A stretch of 64,000 nucleotides of DNA, from positions 1 through 64,000 of the forward strand of contig JBNMJK010000002.1 of NCBI GenBank assembly GCA_050873765.1. The letters are read 5' to 3'. Below the pieces are notes generated by a model. It searched no databases, had not been told where the DNA came from, and was given only the letters and a program-made list of their open reading frames with translations. This document shows, in pieces, positions 27,164 through 37,700 of this stretch. Both the position numbers and the translations under genes were made by a program. Source of the DNA: Sodaliphilus sp050873765. GTDB lineage: Bacteria; Bacteroidota; Bacteroidia; Bacteroidales; Muribaculaceae. Positions within the stretch are counted from its first letter, which is position 1. Each line of letters opens with the position of its first letter.

Positions 27164-27970
27164 TTATTTGTCGTTCACATGTTTGCTTGCAATCTTGAAA
27201 ATGTTGTCGGCTTCCTTACGGTTTTGGCTGTCGGGATAGTCGTTGATGAATGAGTAATACTCGTCAATCACCGTGTTGAAGCGTTCTTCCTTCTTCTCTT
27301 CCACACTTTCGTTGGCTTCATTGAAGCGAGCCTTGAGGATAAGGAATTCAAGCTGCTCTTTATATTTGCTGTATGGATAATCTTTAATAGCGTTTTTAGC
27401 GGTAATCACGCAACTCTCGTAGTTGTTGCCCATGTAATTGCCGAGGTTGAAATAGAGCGTGGCATTCTGTAGCTGCTTGAGCACAAGTTTGTCTTGCAGT
27501 TCAAAAATTGCATTTTGGGCAATCGACACCTTGTCGCTTTTAGGGAAATAGTCGAGGAATGCCTGAAGCTCCTCAATGGCCTTCATCGTTTCGCTTTGGT
27601 CGAGCTGAGGGTCGGGTGAATCGAGGTAATATCCATAGCCTGCATAGAAGCGTGCCAGCTCGGTGTATTGCCCTTTTGGGTATTGCGTGTAGTACTGCTT
27701 GAAGTAGGAACCCGAGTTCAGATAGTCTTTGTTCTCATAGTAGCTCAAAGCCAGCAGGTAGAGTGCCTCTTCAGCTTTAGGCGTGCCACGAAACACAGTG
27801 TGCACATCTTCCAGAAGGGTATAGGCTTGAGTGTACTTCTTTTGCTCAAACGCTTTTTTCGCAAACTCGAATTTGTAATTATAGTCGGTGCTTTTAAGCG
27901 CTTTGTTGTATTCGCCACAACTTGTGAGCAGTGCTGCCGCACATAATATTGTGATAATTTTACCAGTCAT
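27164..27970 (-). CDS. bamD: Outer-membrane assembly lipoprotein BamD
   Basis: The 268-residue lipoprotein starts MTGKIITILCAAALLTSCGE with lipobox LTSC. The rest is a run of TPR-type helices: FAKKAFEQKKYTQAYTLLED, EEALYLLALSYYENKDYLNS, SGSYFKQYYTQYPKGQYTEL and a C-terminal repeat with FNTVIDEYYSFINDYPDSQ. BamD is part of the BAM complex that inserts beta-barrels into the outer membrane. The ATG at 27970 is preferred to the in-frame TTG one codon earlier. It leads an operon with rpoZ. Confidence 0.93.
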   Translation of the reverse strand: MTGKIITILCAAALLTSCGEYNKALKSTDYNYKFEFAKKAFEQKKYTQAYTLLEDVHTVFRGTPKAEEALYLLALSYYENKDYLNSGSYFKQYYTQYPKGQYTELARFYAGYGYYLDSPDPQLDQSETMKAIEELQAFLDYFPKSDKVSIAQNAIFELQDKLVLKQLQNATLYFNLGNYMGNNYESCVITAKNAIKDYPYSKYKEQLEFLILKARFNEANESVEEKKEERFNTVIDEYYSFINDYPDSQNRKEADNIFKIASKHVNDK

Positions 27971-28005
27971 CAACCTTTATAAAAATGCGTTTTTGTTCTA
28001 AACTG

Positions 28006-28036
28006 CAAAATTACTCATTATTCGCAAGAAAACAAG
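28006..28036 (-). promoter_or_regulatory. Promoter of bamD-rpoZ
   Basis: Minus strand: CTTG (28033-28036), 19-nt gap, TAATTTTG (28006-28013), 35 nt before the bamD ATG. Confidence 0.65.
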
Positions 28037-28118
28037 CAAGGAAACTTAAAAAACTGCTAAAAAAGCCGATTGAACACGCAAACTATGCTTAAATTATCAA
28101 AATTTCGGCCTTTTTTAT

Positions 28119-28126
28119 TACATTTG
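28119..28126 (+). promoter_or_regulatory. -7 element of the U32 protein gene
   Basis: TACATTTG, only 8 nt before the ATG at 28135, so the mRNA would start almost at the start codon. No good -33 match is seen. Confidence 0.55.
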
Positions 28127-28134
28127 TGCAGAAA

Positions 28135-29991
28135 ATGAACAACAAGCGAAGAGAAATAGAGCTTCTTGCTCCAGCCCGTGATGCTTCTATAGCCATAGAG
28201 GCTATTCTTCATGGGGCTGATGCTGTGTATATGGGACCAGAGAGCCATGGCGCCCGTGCTTCGGCGGGCAACTCTACTGCAGACATTGCACGGGTGGCAG
28301 ATTTTTCCCATCAGTATGGCGCTCGAGTTTACGCCACGGTCAACACACTTGTTTATGATGATGAGATACCGGAGGTGGAACACCTGATCGCCGACCTGTA
28401 TAAGGCTGGAGTTGATGCTTTAATTGTGCAGGATTTAGGCATTTTGCGTATGAATATCCCGCCTATTGCCCTTCATGCGAGCACTCAATGCGATTTGCGC
28501 ACTCCCGACAAGGCTCAGTTTCTGGAACGTATGGGTTTTTCGCAATTGGTGATGGCAAGAGAACTCTCTTTGAATGAGATTTCCGCCATTCACGCGGCCG
28601 TGCCCAATACTCCACTTGAAGCCTTTGTGCATGGAGCACTATGCGTGAGTTATAGCGGACGGTGCCAGGTGAGCCAATGCCTTAAAGGACGGAGCGCCAA
28701 TAGGGGCGCGTGCGCTCAAATTTGCCGTTTGCCTTTCGATTTGCTTGATGCCGACGGTAATGTGCTGATGCGTAACAAACACTTGCTCTCGCTCCGTGAC
28801 TACAATGCGAGCGGCCATTTGGAGGAATTGCTGTCGGCAGGCGTGTCGTCGTTTAAAATTGAAGGTAGGCTAAAAGATTGCTCCTATGTAAAAAATGTGG
28901 TGGCTTACTACCGCAGGGCGCTTGATGAGGTGATTTCTCGAAATAGCGACAAATATACGAGGGCGTCGTTTGGCACATCGGAAGTTTCCTTCACTCCGCA
29001 GCTTTCTAAGAGCTTTAACCGCTCTTTCACTTCTTATTTCTTGACAGAGCGCCGCCCAGAAAACGGCCATTCAATGGCATCGCTCAATACCCCTAAATCG
29101 CTCGGTGAACCGATAGGTAAAGTGCTTTATGCAAAAGGAAAAGTGGTGAGACTTTCAACCAATGCTGCAATATCGAATGGCGATGGAATCAGCTATTTTG
29201 ACCAGCGTGGAGAATATAGGGGATTTCGTGTGAACAAGGTTGAGGGGGGCGACTTGATTTTGAAGGAGCCAGCGTCGATACAGTCGGGCACAATGGTGTA
29301 TAGAACCTTCGACAAGGCTTTTGATGATGCACTAAAAGGACAAACTGCAGTGCGCAAAGTGGCTGTGAATGCCCGATTGTGGTGGGCGCATGGTGCACTG
29401 TGTCTTCAGCTGTGTGATGAGCGAGGCAATCGTGTGACCCATTCGCTTGACTGTCCTGAACCAGATATGGCGAAAACCGACCAAGGGCAGCGCCAGATGC
29501 AGGTGGTGTCGAAGCTGGGCGATACGATTTACCGTATGGAGAAGGCTGAGGTGATGCCCGACAGGTTTATCCCCTCGTCGATACTCGCAAAACTGAGGAG
29601 GGAAACGGTTATGGCTCTTGACCGTGCACAACGCATCACATTCAAGCGCCCTTTGCGCCGGCAAGAACAAGCCGATGCGCCCACCTTTTCCCGGCATTTG
29701 ACATATTGCGATAATGTGGCAAACCATCTGGCACGGCAGCTCTATGAGAGCCATGGTGCCGAAACCATACAGCCCGCACTCGAATGTGAAATGCCAAGCG
29801 CCAATCCCGCAGTAATGCACACTCGCTATTGTATCCGCCGCGAACTCGGCGCATGCAGGCTGCAAAAGGGAGGCAGGCAATTGCCAGAAAAACTATTTTT
29901 GCGTGCAGGCGCAAATGTGCTCGAAGTGCAATGTGACTGCGCAAATTGCGAAATGCATATCACTGTGGTGAACAAAGCTAATAACGAATAA
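28135..29991 (+). CDS. U32 peptidase-family protein (RNA hydroxylation type)
   Basis: The 618-residue protein starts MNNKRREIELLAPARDASIA, the usual U32 N-terminus (ELLAPA). The core has GADAVYMGPESHGARASAGN, VNTLVYDDEIP, LHASTQCDLRTPD, and the signature EAFVHGALCVSYSGRCQVSQ followed by a Cys-containing RGACAQICRLPFDL; these cysteines fit an iron-sulfur site. Bacterial U32 relatives TrhP and RlhA take part in hydroxylating tRNA uridine-34 and 23S rRNA, so RNA modification is more likely than proteolysis. The C-terminal 230 residues form the collagenase-like extension and include a second Cys cluster near the end (VQCDCANCE). Confidence 0.87.
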   Translation: MNNKRREIELLAPARDASIAIEAILHGADAVYMGPESHGARASAGNSTADIARVADFSHQYGARVYATVNTLVYDDEIPEVEHLIADLYKAGVDALIVQDLGILRMNIPPIALHASTQCDLRTPDKAQFLERMGFSQLVMARELSLNEISAIHAAVPNTPLEAFVHGALCVSYSGRCQVSQCLKGRSANRGACAQICRLPFDLLDADGNVLMRNKHLLSLRDYNASGHLEELLSAGVSSFKIEGRLKDCSYVKNVVAYYRRALDEVISRNSDKYTRASFGTSEVSFTPQLSKSFNRSFTSYFLTERRPENGHSMASLNTPKSLGEPIGKVLYAKGKVVRLSTNAAISNGDGISYFDQRGEYRGFRVNKVEGGDLILKEPASIQSGTMVYRTFDKAFDDALKGQTAVRKVAVNARLWWAHGALCLQLCDERGNRVTHSLDCPEPDMAKTDQGQRQMQVVSKLGDTIYRMEKAEVMPDRFIPSSILAKLRRETVMALDRAQRITFKRPLRRQEQADAPTFSRHLTYCDNVANHLARQLYESHGAETIQPALECEMPSANPAVMHTRYCIRRELGACRLQKGGRQLPEKLFLRAGANVLEVQCDCANCEMHITVVNKANNE

Positions 29992-30063
29992 ACACTTGAG
30001 CAAGGAAAACTGTTTTTTTGATTCAATTTGTAAAATTATTCTGTTTAATATAATTTTTATTGT

Positions 30064-30071
30064 TACTTTTG
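30064..30071 (+). promoter_or_regulatory. -7 element of the PKD surface protein gene
   Basis: TACTTTTG, 39 nt before the ATG at 30111. The -33 region is only T-rich. Confidence 0.45.
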
Positions 30072-30110
30072 CGAAATAAACTAATAAAAATCACTTAAAA
30101 ATTAACTGTT

Positions 30111-32981
30111 ATGATGACTTTTACGAAGAAAATCTTCGCCATGATGCTGATGCTGGCGTTAAGCGCCACGGCATTTGCAGAGGTGAAGACTTGGTCCCAT
30201 GTGTGGAACACATCAAGAGCTAATGGCGGTGAGGGATTCTATCACTTGTCGAACAACACTGACACTATTCAGACCACCGTGCTCAAACAGCTTGAATGGA
30301 CTTACAGTGGCAACACTTCGGTTACTGCGTTTGCAGGAGCATCTGGTCAATACTTTGGTTCAGCGAAAAGCCCCGTGACCCATGCCACCCTTAAAACCTC
30401 TAAACTGCTGGGTAAGATTCTTTCTGTGAAGATTGAAGCCAAGGTGAAAACTGCTGACCAAGACGTGAAAATAGGCGTTATGGTCAATGGCACAAGCTAT
30501 GGCAGTGCCATTAAACCCACAACCACCAAGACTGTTTACACCTTCACACCTCAAGCAGAAGCACAAGAGGGAGAAATTTGCATAACAATGGATCAGTCGT
30601 CGTCGGCTCCAGGCATCATCTACTTCTTCAGTATGGCTATTGAGTATGACGGCCTGGGCATTGTGAAGCCTGAGCCCAAAGACCCCGGACTGTCATATGC
30701 CACTCAGGAGGTGACTGTGGAGTCGGGTGATAATGCTGCTGCAAATGTGCTGACTAATCCTTACAATGTGTCGCCCATCACTTATTCCTGCTCCGACACC
30801 ACCCTTGCTGTGGTCAATAGCCAGACTGGCAAAATTTTCACCACAGGCAAAAAGACGGGCAGTGCCACCGTGACCGCTATATTTGCAGGCAACGACGACT
30901 ATAAGGCCGACACCGCCTCATACACGCTGACAGTGGTACCAAAACCAGTGATTGCGGCTCCAGATGTGAGCGTAAAGGGTGGCACGTTTACTGAGCCTGT
31001 AAAGGTGACTATTACCAGTAATGATCCCCTGTGCAAAGCCATCTGGTATAGCACAGAAATCACCAATGTGGACGATTTGGGCTATGATGAGAAGACCATC
31101 ATTGTGCCAGGCAACACCGCAGAGGTAACCATCGACTCCACTTGCACGCTGCTTTGTGTGGCAGTTGGCGACAACAATGTGGGTTTGCCTGCATCGTATA
31201 AGTTTGTTATGAACATTCCTCTAAAAGCCGACTTTAGTGCCGAGGAAAGTTCTGTGGCATACTACACGCAAGGCTGGGACAGTGTGGAAGAGGCTTCCAC
31301 TTGGAAGTACTATGGCATCAACACCAACTCTACATGGACACTTTCGGAGGCTGCACCATTCACGTCTGTTCCAAAGTTCTCCACCATTGACCCCACCAGC
31401 AAGTATTCGCTTACGATATTCTACGACAACAGCAAGCAGAGAGAGCGTGCCGTGTCGCCTGAAATTGATGTGCAGGCCAATAGTAAGGTGGAATTCTATC
31501 TGTGCTTCAGTGGTGTGTGGCTGTATGCCGCCAATTTGAAGTTGATGGTGAATGATCTTACCGACAATACACAAACCACACTGTTTGACGCCTTTAAATG
31601 GGCTCAGGACAATTCGTTTGATGGCCCAAGTTGGGAAAAGTTTGACTTTGATATCGCAAAATACGCTGGTCACAAATGCACCTTTGAATTTATTTATGAG
31701 GGCACAGCTGGCGACAATATGGCCATCGACAATTTCAAGATTAAGCGTGAAGCCACCTCTGATGAAGCAAAAATCACAATTTTTGAAGGTGAAGAAGTTC
31801 ACTTCAAAGACCTTTCACAAGGACATCCTACAAAATGGGAATGGACAATTGATGGCCTGACACCCTCTACCTTCAATGTGAAAAATCCTGTTGTGAAATT
31901 CGACAAGGCTGGCAAATACACCGTGAAACTTGCCGTGTCGAAAGGCGAGGAACGTGCCGAAACCACCAAACAGGAATATGTGATAGTGAATGTGGCTGCT
32001 CCTAAGGCTCACATCGGAATTCCTGAAGGAGCCTACTATTCTCCTTACGCCTACGCATTCGTGCCTACCAACGTGCCACTGCAGTTTAACGACCTCTCCA
32101 CTGGCAACCCAACCAGCTGGAAATGGAAATTTGATGGCACAGATGTTGCGGAAAGCACTGAGCAAAATCCTACAGTAACTTATACCCAAGAAGGTAAATA
32201 TGGACTTGAACTTGTTGTGACCAACGCTGCCGGATCGGCTCGTGATTTCCTTGTGAATGCCATTCAGGCTGGTGGAACTCAGGAGGTTTGGAATATTTCA
32301 TCTGACGAGGTTGAGAATATTGGCGGTATAGCACTCGGCTGGTATGGCAACTATGCCGGCACCAACTTCTTGGGCATGAAATCGTTTGCTGAGCGTTACC
32401 ACAAGCCAATGACAGCTGCGCAAGTGGAAGGCGTGAGCATCTATTTCGACAACGTGACTGCTGCCGACCAGAACACTGAACTCACCGTGACCCTGTGCTT
32501 GCCAAATGAGAAGGGCATGCCTGGCGAGGTGCTTGCAACCGCTAAAAAGAAAGTGTCGGAATTGGCTTATAGCTCAGAAGAAGTGCTGCCTACAAAATTT
32601 GCATTTGAGGCACCTGTGACTGTGGAGACAGACTTCTTTGTGGTGGTTGACGGTTTCCCAACAGGGGAAAACGACAAGGTGAACATTCTTTGTGTGGCCC
32701 GTGGCGAAGGTGAACGTAATTCAGCATATCACCTCCTTGAGGATGAGGACGACAACTATAAACCACTGGGTACCTACACATGGTTTGAGAGCGTGGATCA
32801 GCCACTTTCTATGTGCATTGCTCCACAGCTGACTTATGTGACCAAAGAGCCGTCAAGCATTAGCGATTTGAATAATCAAAAAGAAAACAATACAGGTATC
32901 TTTGATTTAATGGGCCGCAAACTTTCCGCTCCACAAAAGGGCTTTAATATCATCAACGGCAAGAAGATGATAATCAGATAA
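30111..32981 (+). CDS. Secreted multidomain surface protein with PKD domains
   Basis: The 956-residue protein (two adjacent ATG codons, first taken) has a signal peptide ending near AFA (residue 23). Domains in order: an N-terminal beta-sandwich (25-185); an Ig-like bacterial domain with VVNSQTGKIFTTGKKTGSAT (195-280); a chitobiase-like strand domain (285-365); a choice-of-anchor-J type region with TQGWDSVEEASTWKYYGI (370-545); two PKD domains around residues 560-635 (EVHFKDLSQGHPTKWEW) and 650-720 (LQFNDLSTGNPTSWKWKFDG); a further beta domain; and a short tail GIFDLMGRKLSAPQKGFNII typical of Bacteroidales exported proteins. No catalytic site is seen. A binding or scaffold role at the surface is inferred. 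Confidence 0.82.
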   Translation: MMTFTKKIFAMMLMLALSATAFAEVKTWSHVWNTSRANGGEGFYHLSNNTDTIQTTVLKQLEWTYSGNTSVTAFAGASGQYFGSAKSPVTHATLKTSKLLGKILSVKIEAKVKTADQDVKIGVMVNGTSYGSAIKPTTTKTVYTFTPQAEAQEGEICITMDQSSSAPGIIYFFSMAIEYDGLGIVKPEPKDPGLSYATQEVTVESGDNAAANVLTNPYNVSPITYSCSDTTLAVVNSQTGKIFTTGKKTGSATVTAIFAGNDDYKADTASYTLTVVPKPVIAAPDVSVKGGTFTEPVKVTITSNDPLCKAIWYSTEITNVDDLGYDEKTIIVPGNTAEVTIDSTCTLLCVAVGDNNVGLPASYKFVMNIPLKADFSAEESSVAYYTQGWDSVEEASTWKYYGINTNSTWTLSEAAPFTSVPKFSTIDPTSKYSLTIFYDNSKQRERAVSPEIDVQANSKVEFYLCFSGVWLYAANLKLMVNDLTDNTQTTLFDAFKWAQDNSFDGPSWEKFDFDIAKYAGHKCTFEFIYEGTAGDNMAIDNFKIKREATSDEAKITIFEGEEVHFKDLSQGHPTKWEWTIDGLTPSTFNVKNPVVKFDKAGKYTVKLAVSKGEERAETTKQEYVIVNVAAPKAHIGIPEGAYYSPYAYAFVPTNVPLQFNDLSTGNPTSWKWKFDGTDVAESTEQNPTVTYTQEGKYGLELVVTNAAGSARDFLVNAIQAGGTQEVWNISSDEVENIGGIALGWYGNYAGTNFLGMKSFAERYHKPMTAAQVEGVSIYFDNVTAADQNTELTVTLCLPNEKGMPGEVLATAKKKVSELAYSSEEVLPTKFAFEAPVTVETDFFVVVDGFPTGENDKVNILCVARGEGERNSAYHLLEDEDDNYKPLGTYTWFESVDQPLSMCIAPQLTYVTKEPSSISDLNNQKENNTGIFDLMGRKLSAPQKGFNIINGKKMIIR

Positions 32982-33030
32982 TAAGATTGTGAATAGCCAA
33001 ATGCGCAATGCGCATGGCCTATATAATTAA

Positions 33031-33061
33031 AGAGGCTGTGTCAATTTTGGCACAGCCTCTT
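33031..33061 (+). terminator. Hairpin terminator formed by the left end of repeat element copy A
   Basis: AGAGGCTGTG (33031-33040) pairs perfectly with CACAGCCTCT (33051-33060), followed by TTCTTC. It lies 50 nt after the PKD gene and doubles as the end of the repeat element. Confidence 0.65.
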
Positions 33062-33288
33062 TCTTCGCCATTACCTTTAATATTAGAAAACTGTCTCAAA
33101 GATAGCAAAACAGGCCCAAAAACGGAGGAAATACGCCCTATTTTGGCCTGTTTTTGCATATATACGGATTTTTATCGCCTGAAAATCATTTTTTTGAAAA
33201 AGCATCAAAAATCTGTCGCCTGAAAAATATTGAAACCTCATGGCGCAAAAAAAGCTGTGCCGTAAAACATTAATTACGACACAGCCCC
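33034..33288 (+). repeat. Inverted-end repeat element, copy A (about 255 nt)
   Basis: It starts GGCTGTGTC and ends GACACAGCC, a 9-bp inverted terminal match, and each end is itself a hairpin (left GGCTGTG/CACAGCC; right GCTGTGCCGT with ACGACACAGC). Inside is a larger inverted repeat, GCAAAACAGGCC (33105-33116) with GGCCTGTTTTTGC (33145-33157). Nearly the same sequence occurs in the same orientation at 40179-40437. It codes for nothing convincing. With its flanks it fills the gap between the PKD gene and the convergent tolC-like gene. Confidence 0.85.
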
Positions 33289-33418
33289 AAAGTACCTGTT
33301 ACCGTATGCCAAGTAGCAATAATACCTTTTGGAACAACACTTTATCCCGAACTGGGGTAGAATTAAAAAGAATTCCGCTGTATTTTAGCATATCGCCAGT
33401 TACACGTAAACGCACGTG

Positions 33419-34708
33419 CTACCTGCCGGTGGCCTGCAAGTACTCACGCTTTTTCACTTCGTAATTGGTAATCGACTCCACATACTTGTCTCGGCTCTGC
33501 TGATAGAGCGTCTGCGCATCGAGGAGGTCGCTGATGGTGGCTGTGCCAGCCTGGTAGTAGTCGTTGTTGAGACGGAGGTTCTCCTCACTCTGCGTGATGC
33601 TCTCACGGGCAATGCCCACTTGCTTGTAGGCATCGTTCATGTCGTTCCATGCCTTGCGCATCTTCACCATCAGGAGTTCACTCTTGTCCTGTTTTTCGTT
33701 GATGGAATTGGCAAGCTGCAACTTTTGCCGCTTCATGTCGTGCGAGCCACCCCACCAACCGCTGATAGGTACGGAGATGGAGAGCAGACCCACAAGATTG
33801 TTTTGCGCCTTGCCCAACGCATTATTAAAAAGGTAAGCTCCACCTACGGCAACCGTCGGGAGATTCTTGCCCACCGACATCTTGTATTGTAGCATGTCTG
33901 ACTCTATCTGCTTGTCGAGAAGCTGATACTCATTGGTTTGGGCGAGGGATGACTCGGGCGACTGGAAGAATTGCTGTGGACTCTCTGGCATCTGAATATC
34001 TGACTTTACATCAATCTCCTCACCCGTATGCCCCATTATTTGCGCCAGCAAGTCCATCATGGTAGCCTCAGCGTTCTCCACTTGTATTCTTGAAGTCTTG
34101 ACCTCGTTCTGCCGGAGTTGCACTTGCAGCAGGTCGTTGCGATTGCGTATGCCGGCATCCACAGCGGCTTGGGCATCTTTGTGGACACTCTCCAACTGGC
34201 GGTCAAGCTGGTCGAGAGTGACGAGTTTTTCCTTGAGCTTCACTATATTCCAGTAGTATTGCTCGGTGTTGAGCCGGATGTCGTTCTCACTCATGTTTCG
34301 CTGCAATCGAGTGACATCCTCGCCCACCTTGGCGAGCTTGTTGCCATTTATAATCTGACCGCCGGCAAAGACAGGTTGCATAGCCGTGACACCAGCCATA
34401 ATTCCGTTCTTGGCAAGCGACAAGCCCATGTCGCCCATATCCATCTGAAGCAAGCCCCTATTAGCAATAAAGCCATTGACCGAAGCCGACACGATAGGGA
34501 AATACTTGGTGTAAGCCTCCTTGCGCTGTTCGCCGGACATTGCTATCTGGTTGTCGGCATTGCGGAGGATGAGGTTGTTATTCACAGCCTCGTTGAGACA
34601 TTCGTCGAGCGAATAGGTCTTAGCCTCATTTTGGGCAAGGGTCGGTAAGCTTACCGATCCCGCCAAAATGAGCGAGATTATATAGAGATACTGTTTTGTT
34701 TTCATCAT
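33419..34708 (-). CDS. TolC-family outer-membrane efflux protein
   Basis: The 429-residue protein starts at MMKTKQYLYIISLILAGSVS with a signal peptide (cleavage near LAQ). Two repeated halves follow, each with long coiled helices and short strands: YSLDECLNEAVNNNLILRNA opens the first, and LLDKQIESDMLQYKMSVGKN the second. YYQAGTATISDLLDAQTLYQ is the classical C-terminal family motif. It forms the outer-membrane channel of the tripartite pump, third gene of the operon, starting 31 nt after the RND gene. The ATG at 34705 is an equal alternative start. Confidence 0.93.
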   Translation of the reverse strand: MMKTKQYLYIISLILAGSVSLPTLAQNEAKTYSLDECLNEAVNNNLILRNADNQIAMSGEQRKEAYTKYFPIVSASVNGFIANRGLLQMDMGDMGLSLAKNGIMAGVTAMQPVFAGGQIINGNKLAKVGEDVTRLQRNMSENDIRLNTEQYYWNIVKLKEKLVTLDQLDRQLESVHKDAQAAVDAGIRNRNDLLQVQLRQNEVKTSRIQVENAEATMMDLLAQIMGHTGEEIDVKSDIQMPESPQQFFQSPESSLAQTNEYQLLDKQIESDMLQYKMSVGKNLPTVAVGGAYLFNNALGKAQNNLVGLLSISVPISGWWGGSHDMKRQKLQLANSINEKQDKSELLMVKMRKAWNDMNDAYKQVGIARESITQSEENLRLNNDYYQAGTATISDLLDAQTLYQQSRDKYVESITNYEVKKREYLQATGR

Positions 34709-34739
34709 TATCTTGTATTTAATCACTTAAACATTATAG

Positions 34740-37700
34740 TTATTCCTTTTCCATTTCCACTGCAAGCTGGCGCTTCTTCTCCGAACCTTCAAACACGAGA
34801 AGATAGGCGATAGGCACCACGGTGAGGATGAACATCATGGAGATGAGCGTGCCATAGCAGATTACCGTACCCATTGGCATCCACAAGCCGCTGCCACCGA
34901 GAATCATCGGGATAACGCCCATTGAGGCCGCTGCCGATGTCAAGAAGATAGGACGCATACGGCGACTTGCCGAATGCCAGATGGCGCTGCGCACATCCAT
35001 GTGCTCCTTCTCAAGAAGTTCCTCTGCATAATCAAACATGATGATGCCGTTTCGCACGATGATACCCATCAGTGCCACCAATCCCATAACACAAGTCACG
35101 CCGAACGGCAAGCCTTGGATGTTGAGTCCCACACAGGCTCCAAACACACTGAGGAACATGCTCAGGAAGATAATGGCTGCAAGGTTGACCTTTCCGAAAT
35201 GTGCCACCAAGATGAAGAAGATGATGACAGCAGCTATGATGAGTGCCACCATACATTGGCCCATGGTTTCACTGCTATTCTCGATGTCGCCGCCATACAC
35301 CATCTTGGTGTCAGGCGACAATTTAAGGGTTTCCATCTTATCCTGCACATGGGAAGTAACGCTCATGGCATTCAGTCCACGCTTTGTCTCTGCCATCACG
35401 GTAATGGTAGGCACGCCGTTGCGTCGAACCATCTGACCATACTGTGTGGTAGGCACGAGGTCGGCTATCTGGCGCAATGGAACGGTCTTTTGGCCGCCCA
35501 TCACTGGTATCTGCTCGTCGGCGAGCTCGTTGGTTGTCGCATGGTTGGAGCGAGTGCTCATTAGTATGACCGGCACCTGCTTGTCGCCCTCCCAAATGTT
35601 GGCGATACCCATGCCACTGCCGTAACGCAAGGCGAGGGTTGACTCAAGCTGCTGGTTGGTTACGCCAAGTCGGGCAGCCTCGTCTTCCTTCAGTTGCACG
35701 GTGGTGGTGGCTTGAGGCTCGTTGAAGTTGGTGCGAACCAGTTCCAACTCTGGCATCTGCTTCAGTGTCTTCACCACCTTATCTGCATCTGCCATCATCT
35801 GCTGCTGGTTGCTGTTGCTCAGACGTATTTCTATCGGACAAGTAGACTCGTTGTAGCTCAACTGCTTAAACTTGATTTGTGCCTCAGGGAAATATGTGGC
35901 ATACTTGTCGGTGTATTCGTCGAGTATCGCAACCGCCGCCTTGTCGTCGGTCGTGTTGACCACAAACTGGGCATAATTGGTGCCGGCTATCTGTGGGGCG
36001 TATGCGGTATGGAAGCGCGGAGAGGCGCATCCCTTGAACGATGTTACTGACACCACTCGCTTGTCTCTGCGCAAGATATGTTCCAAGCTGTCTGCCACCA
36101 CCGAGGTCTTGTCGAGCGAGGTTCCCGTAGGCATGTATATCTCTACGGCAAATTGGTTGCGCTCGGCATTTGGCATAGTCTGCTGCGGCAGCCTGCTCAT
36201 CATCAAGAAGCCGAGAAGTATGGAAACGATACCCACGCCGAGGGTGGTCTTATGATAAGAGAAGCAGAGGTTGAGCAACTTGTCATAGTACTTCTGCAAC
36301 ATGTCCAGGAAGGAGAACGCCTTCTTGCCTGTCTTGGGGTTTAGCTTCACCTTCAATGGCTTGCGGATGAAGAAGAACTGCAGAAACGGCACCAGGAGCG
36401 ACGCCACGATGAGCGATATGCCCAGCACGATGCTGATTGCCCAAGGGAACGACAAGAGGAAGTCGTGGGTCTGTCCCACACATGTGAGGAGGAACGGGAA
36501 GAACGTGATACTGATGGCAAGCGTGGCCGAGAAGATGCTCTTGAAGAAGTGGGTGGTGGAGTCGATGGAAGCATGCCAGCGGCTCTTGCCCTCGCCAATC
36601 TGTTCAAGGTAGTTGTCGATTATCACGATACTGTTGTCTACAATCATTCCCAACGTTACGATGAGTGCCGCAAGGGTCACGGTGTTAAGTTCGATTCCAA
36701 AGGCATTATACAAGCCCAAGGAGATGAAGATACTTATAGGGATGGTGGACGCGGCAACCAAAGCCACACGCATAGGCAACAGTAGCATTACCACTATGAC
36801 CACTGCCACGATGGCAATGACAAGCTCATGGAGGAAGTTGACCACGCTGTCGTTCACCACCTTGCTTTGGTCGGTGATGCGATAGATGTTCACATCCTTC
36901 GGCAAGGTCTTTTGGAACTCAGCCATCTGCTCGTCGATTGCCTCACCCATCTTCACGATGTTCTGTCCTTTCTTCATTTCCACACTCAGCAGAATGCACT
37001 TCTTGCCGTTGTTGGTAATCTTGCTGTCTGCGTCGGGATACTCACGCTTCACGGTGGCAATGTCCTTCAGGCGCACATTGACGCCTGAGGGAGAAGAATA
37101 AACAATCTGCTGCTCTATGTCGTAGATAGAATTGAGCGACTTTGCTACGTGTATGGGCATCATGTAGGTTGGCGATTTCAAGCGACCGCCTGTTGTTGTA
37201 AAACCTTTTTGGTAGAGAGTGGCAGCCACCATTTGGTCGCTAAGCCCGTATTTCGCCAAGAGGTTGTTGTCGAGCACTACCGAGATTTGTTCCTGCTGCA
37301 TGCCACTCACGGTCAGTCGGCCTACACTCTTGATAGCACGCAGACGGTCTTGCAGGTCGTCCATATATTCATTCAGCTCACGGTAGGTTTTTTCCGTACT
37401 CTCCATCGTAATGAGGAGAGAGGAGGTGTCGCCGAAGTCGTCTTGCACGACGATGGCGGCCACGTTCTGAGGCAACTCGCTCTTGAAGCTCTGCACGCCG
37501 TGCTTGAATTTCGACCAGAACTCATCCTTGTTGTTGAGCTCGTCGTTGAGCTGCACCTGTATATATACGATGCCATCACGGCTCATCGAGTAAGTCTTCT
37601 CTTTCTTCACCTCCTTATAAGTGAAGATGTAGTTCTCCAAAGGCTTCGTCACCTGCTCCTCCATCTCCTGTGCGGTGTTGCCTGGAGCAACGGCTATAAC

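Noticed and set aside
29332..29880. 182-codon antisense frame within the U32 gene
   Set aside because: Shadow of a strongly supported gene on the other strand.
33008..33223. 71-codon frame overlapping repeat element copy A
   Set aside because: The shared protein-like segment in both copies follows from DNA identity; flanking parts differ and no start signal is conserved.
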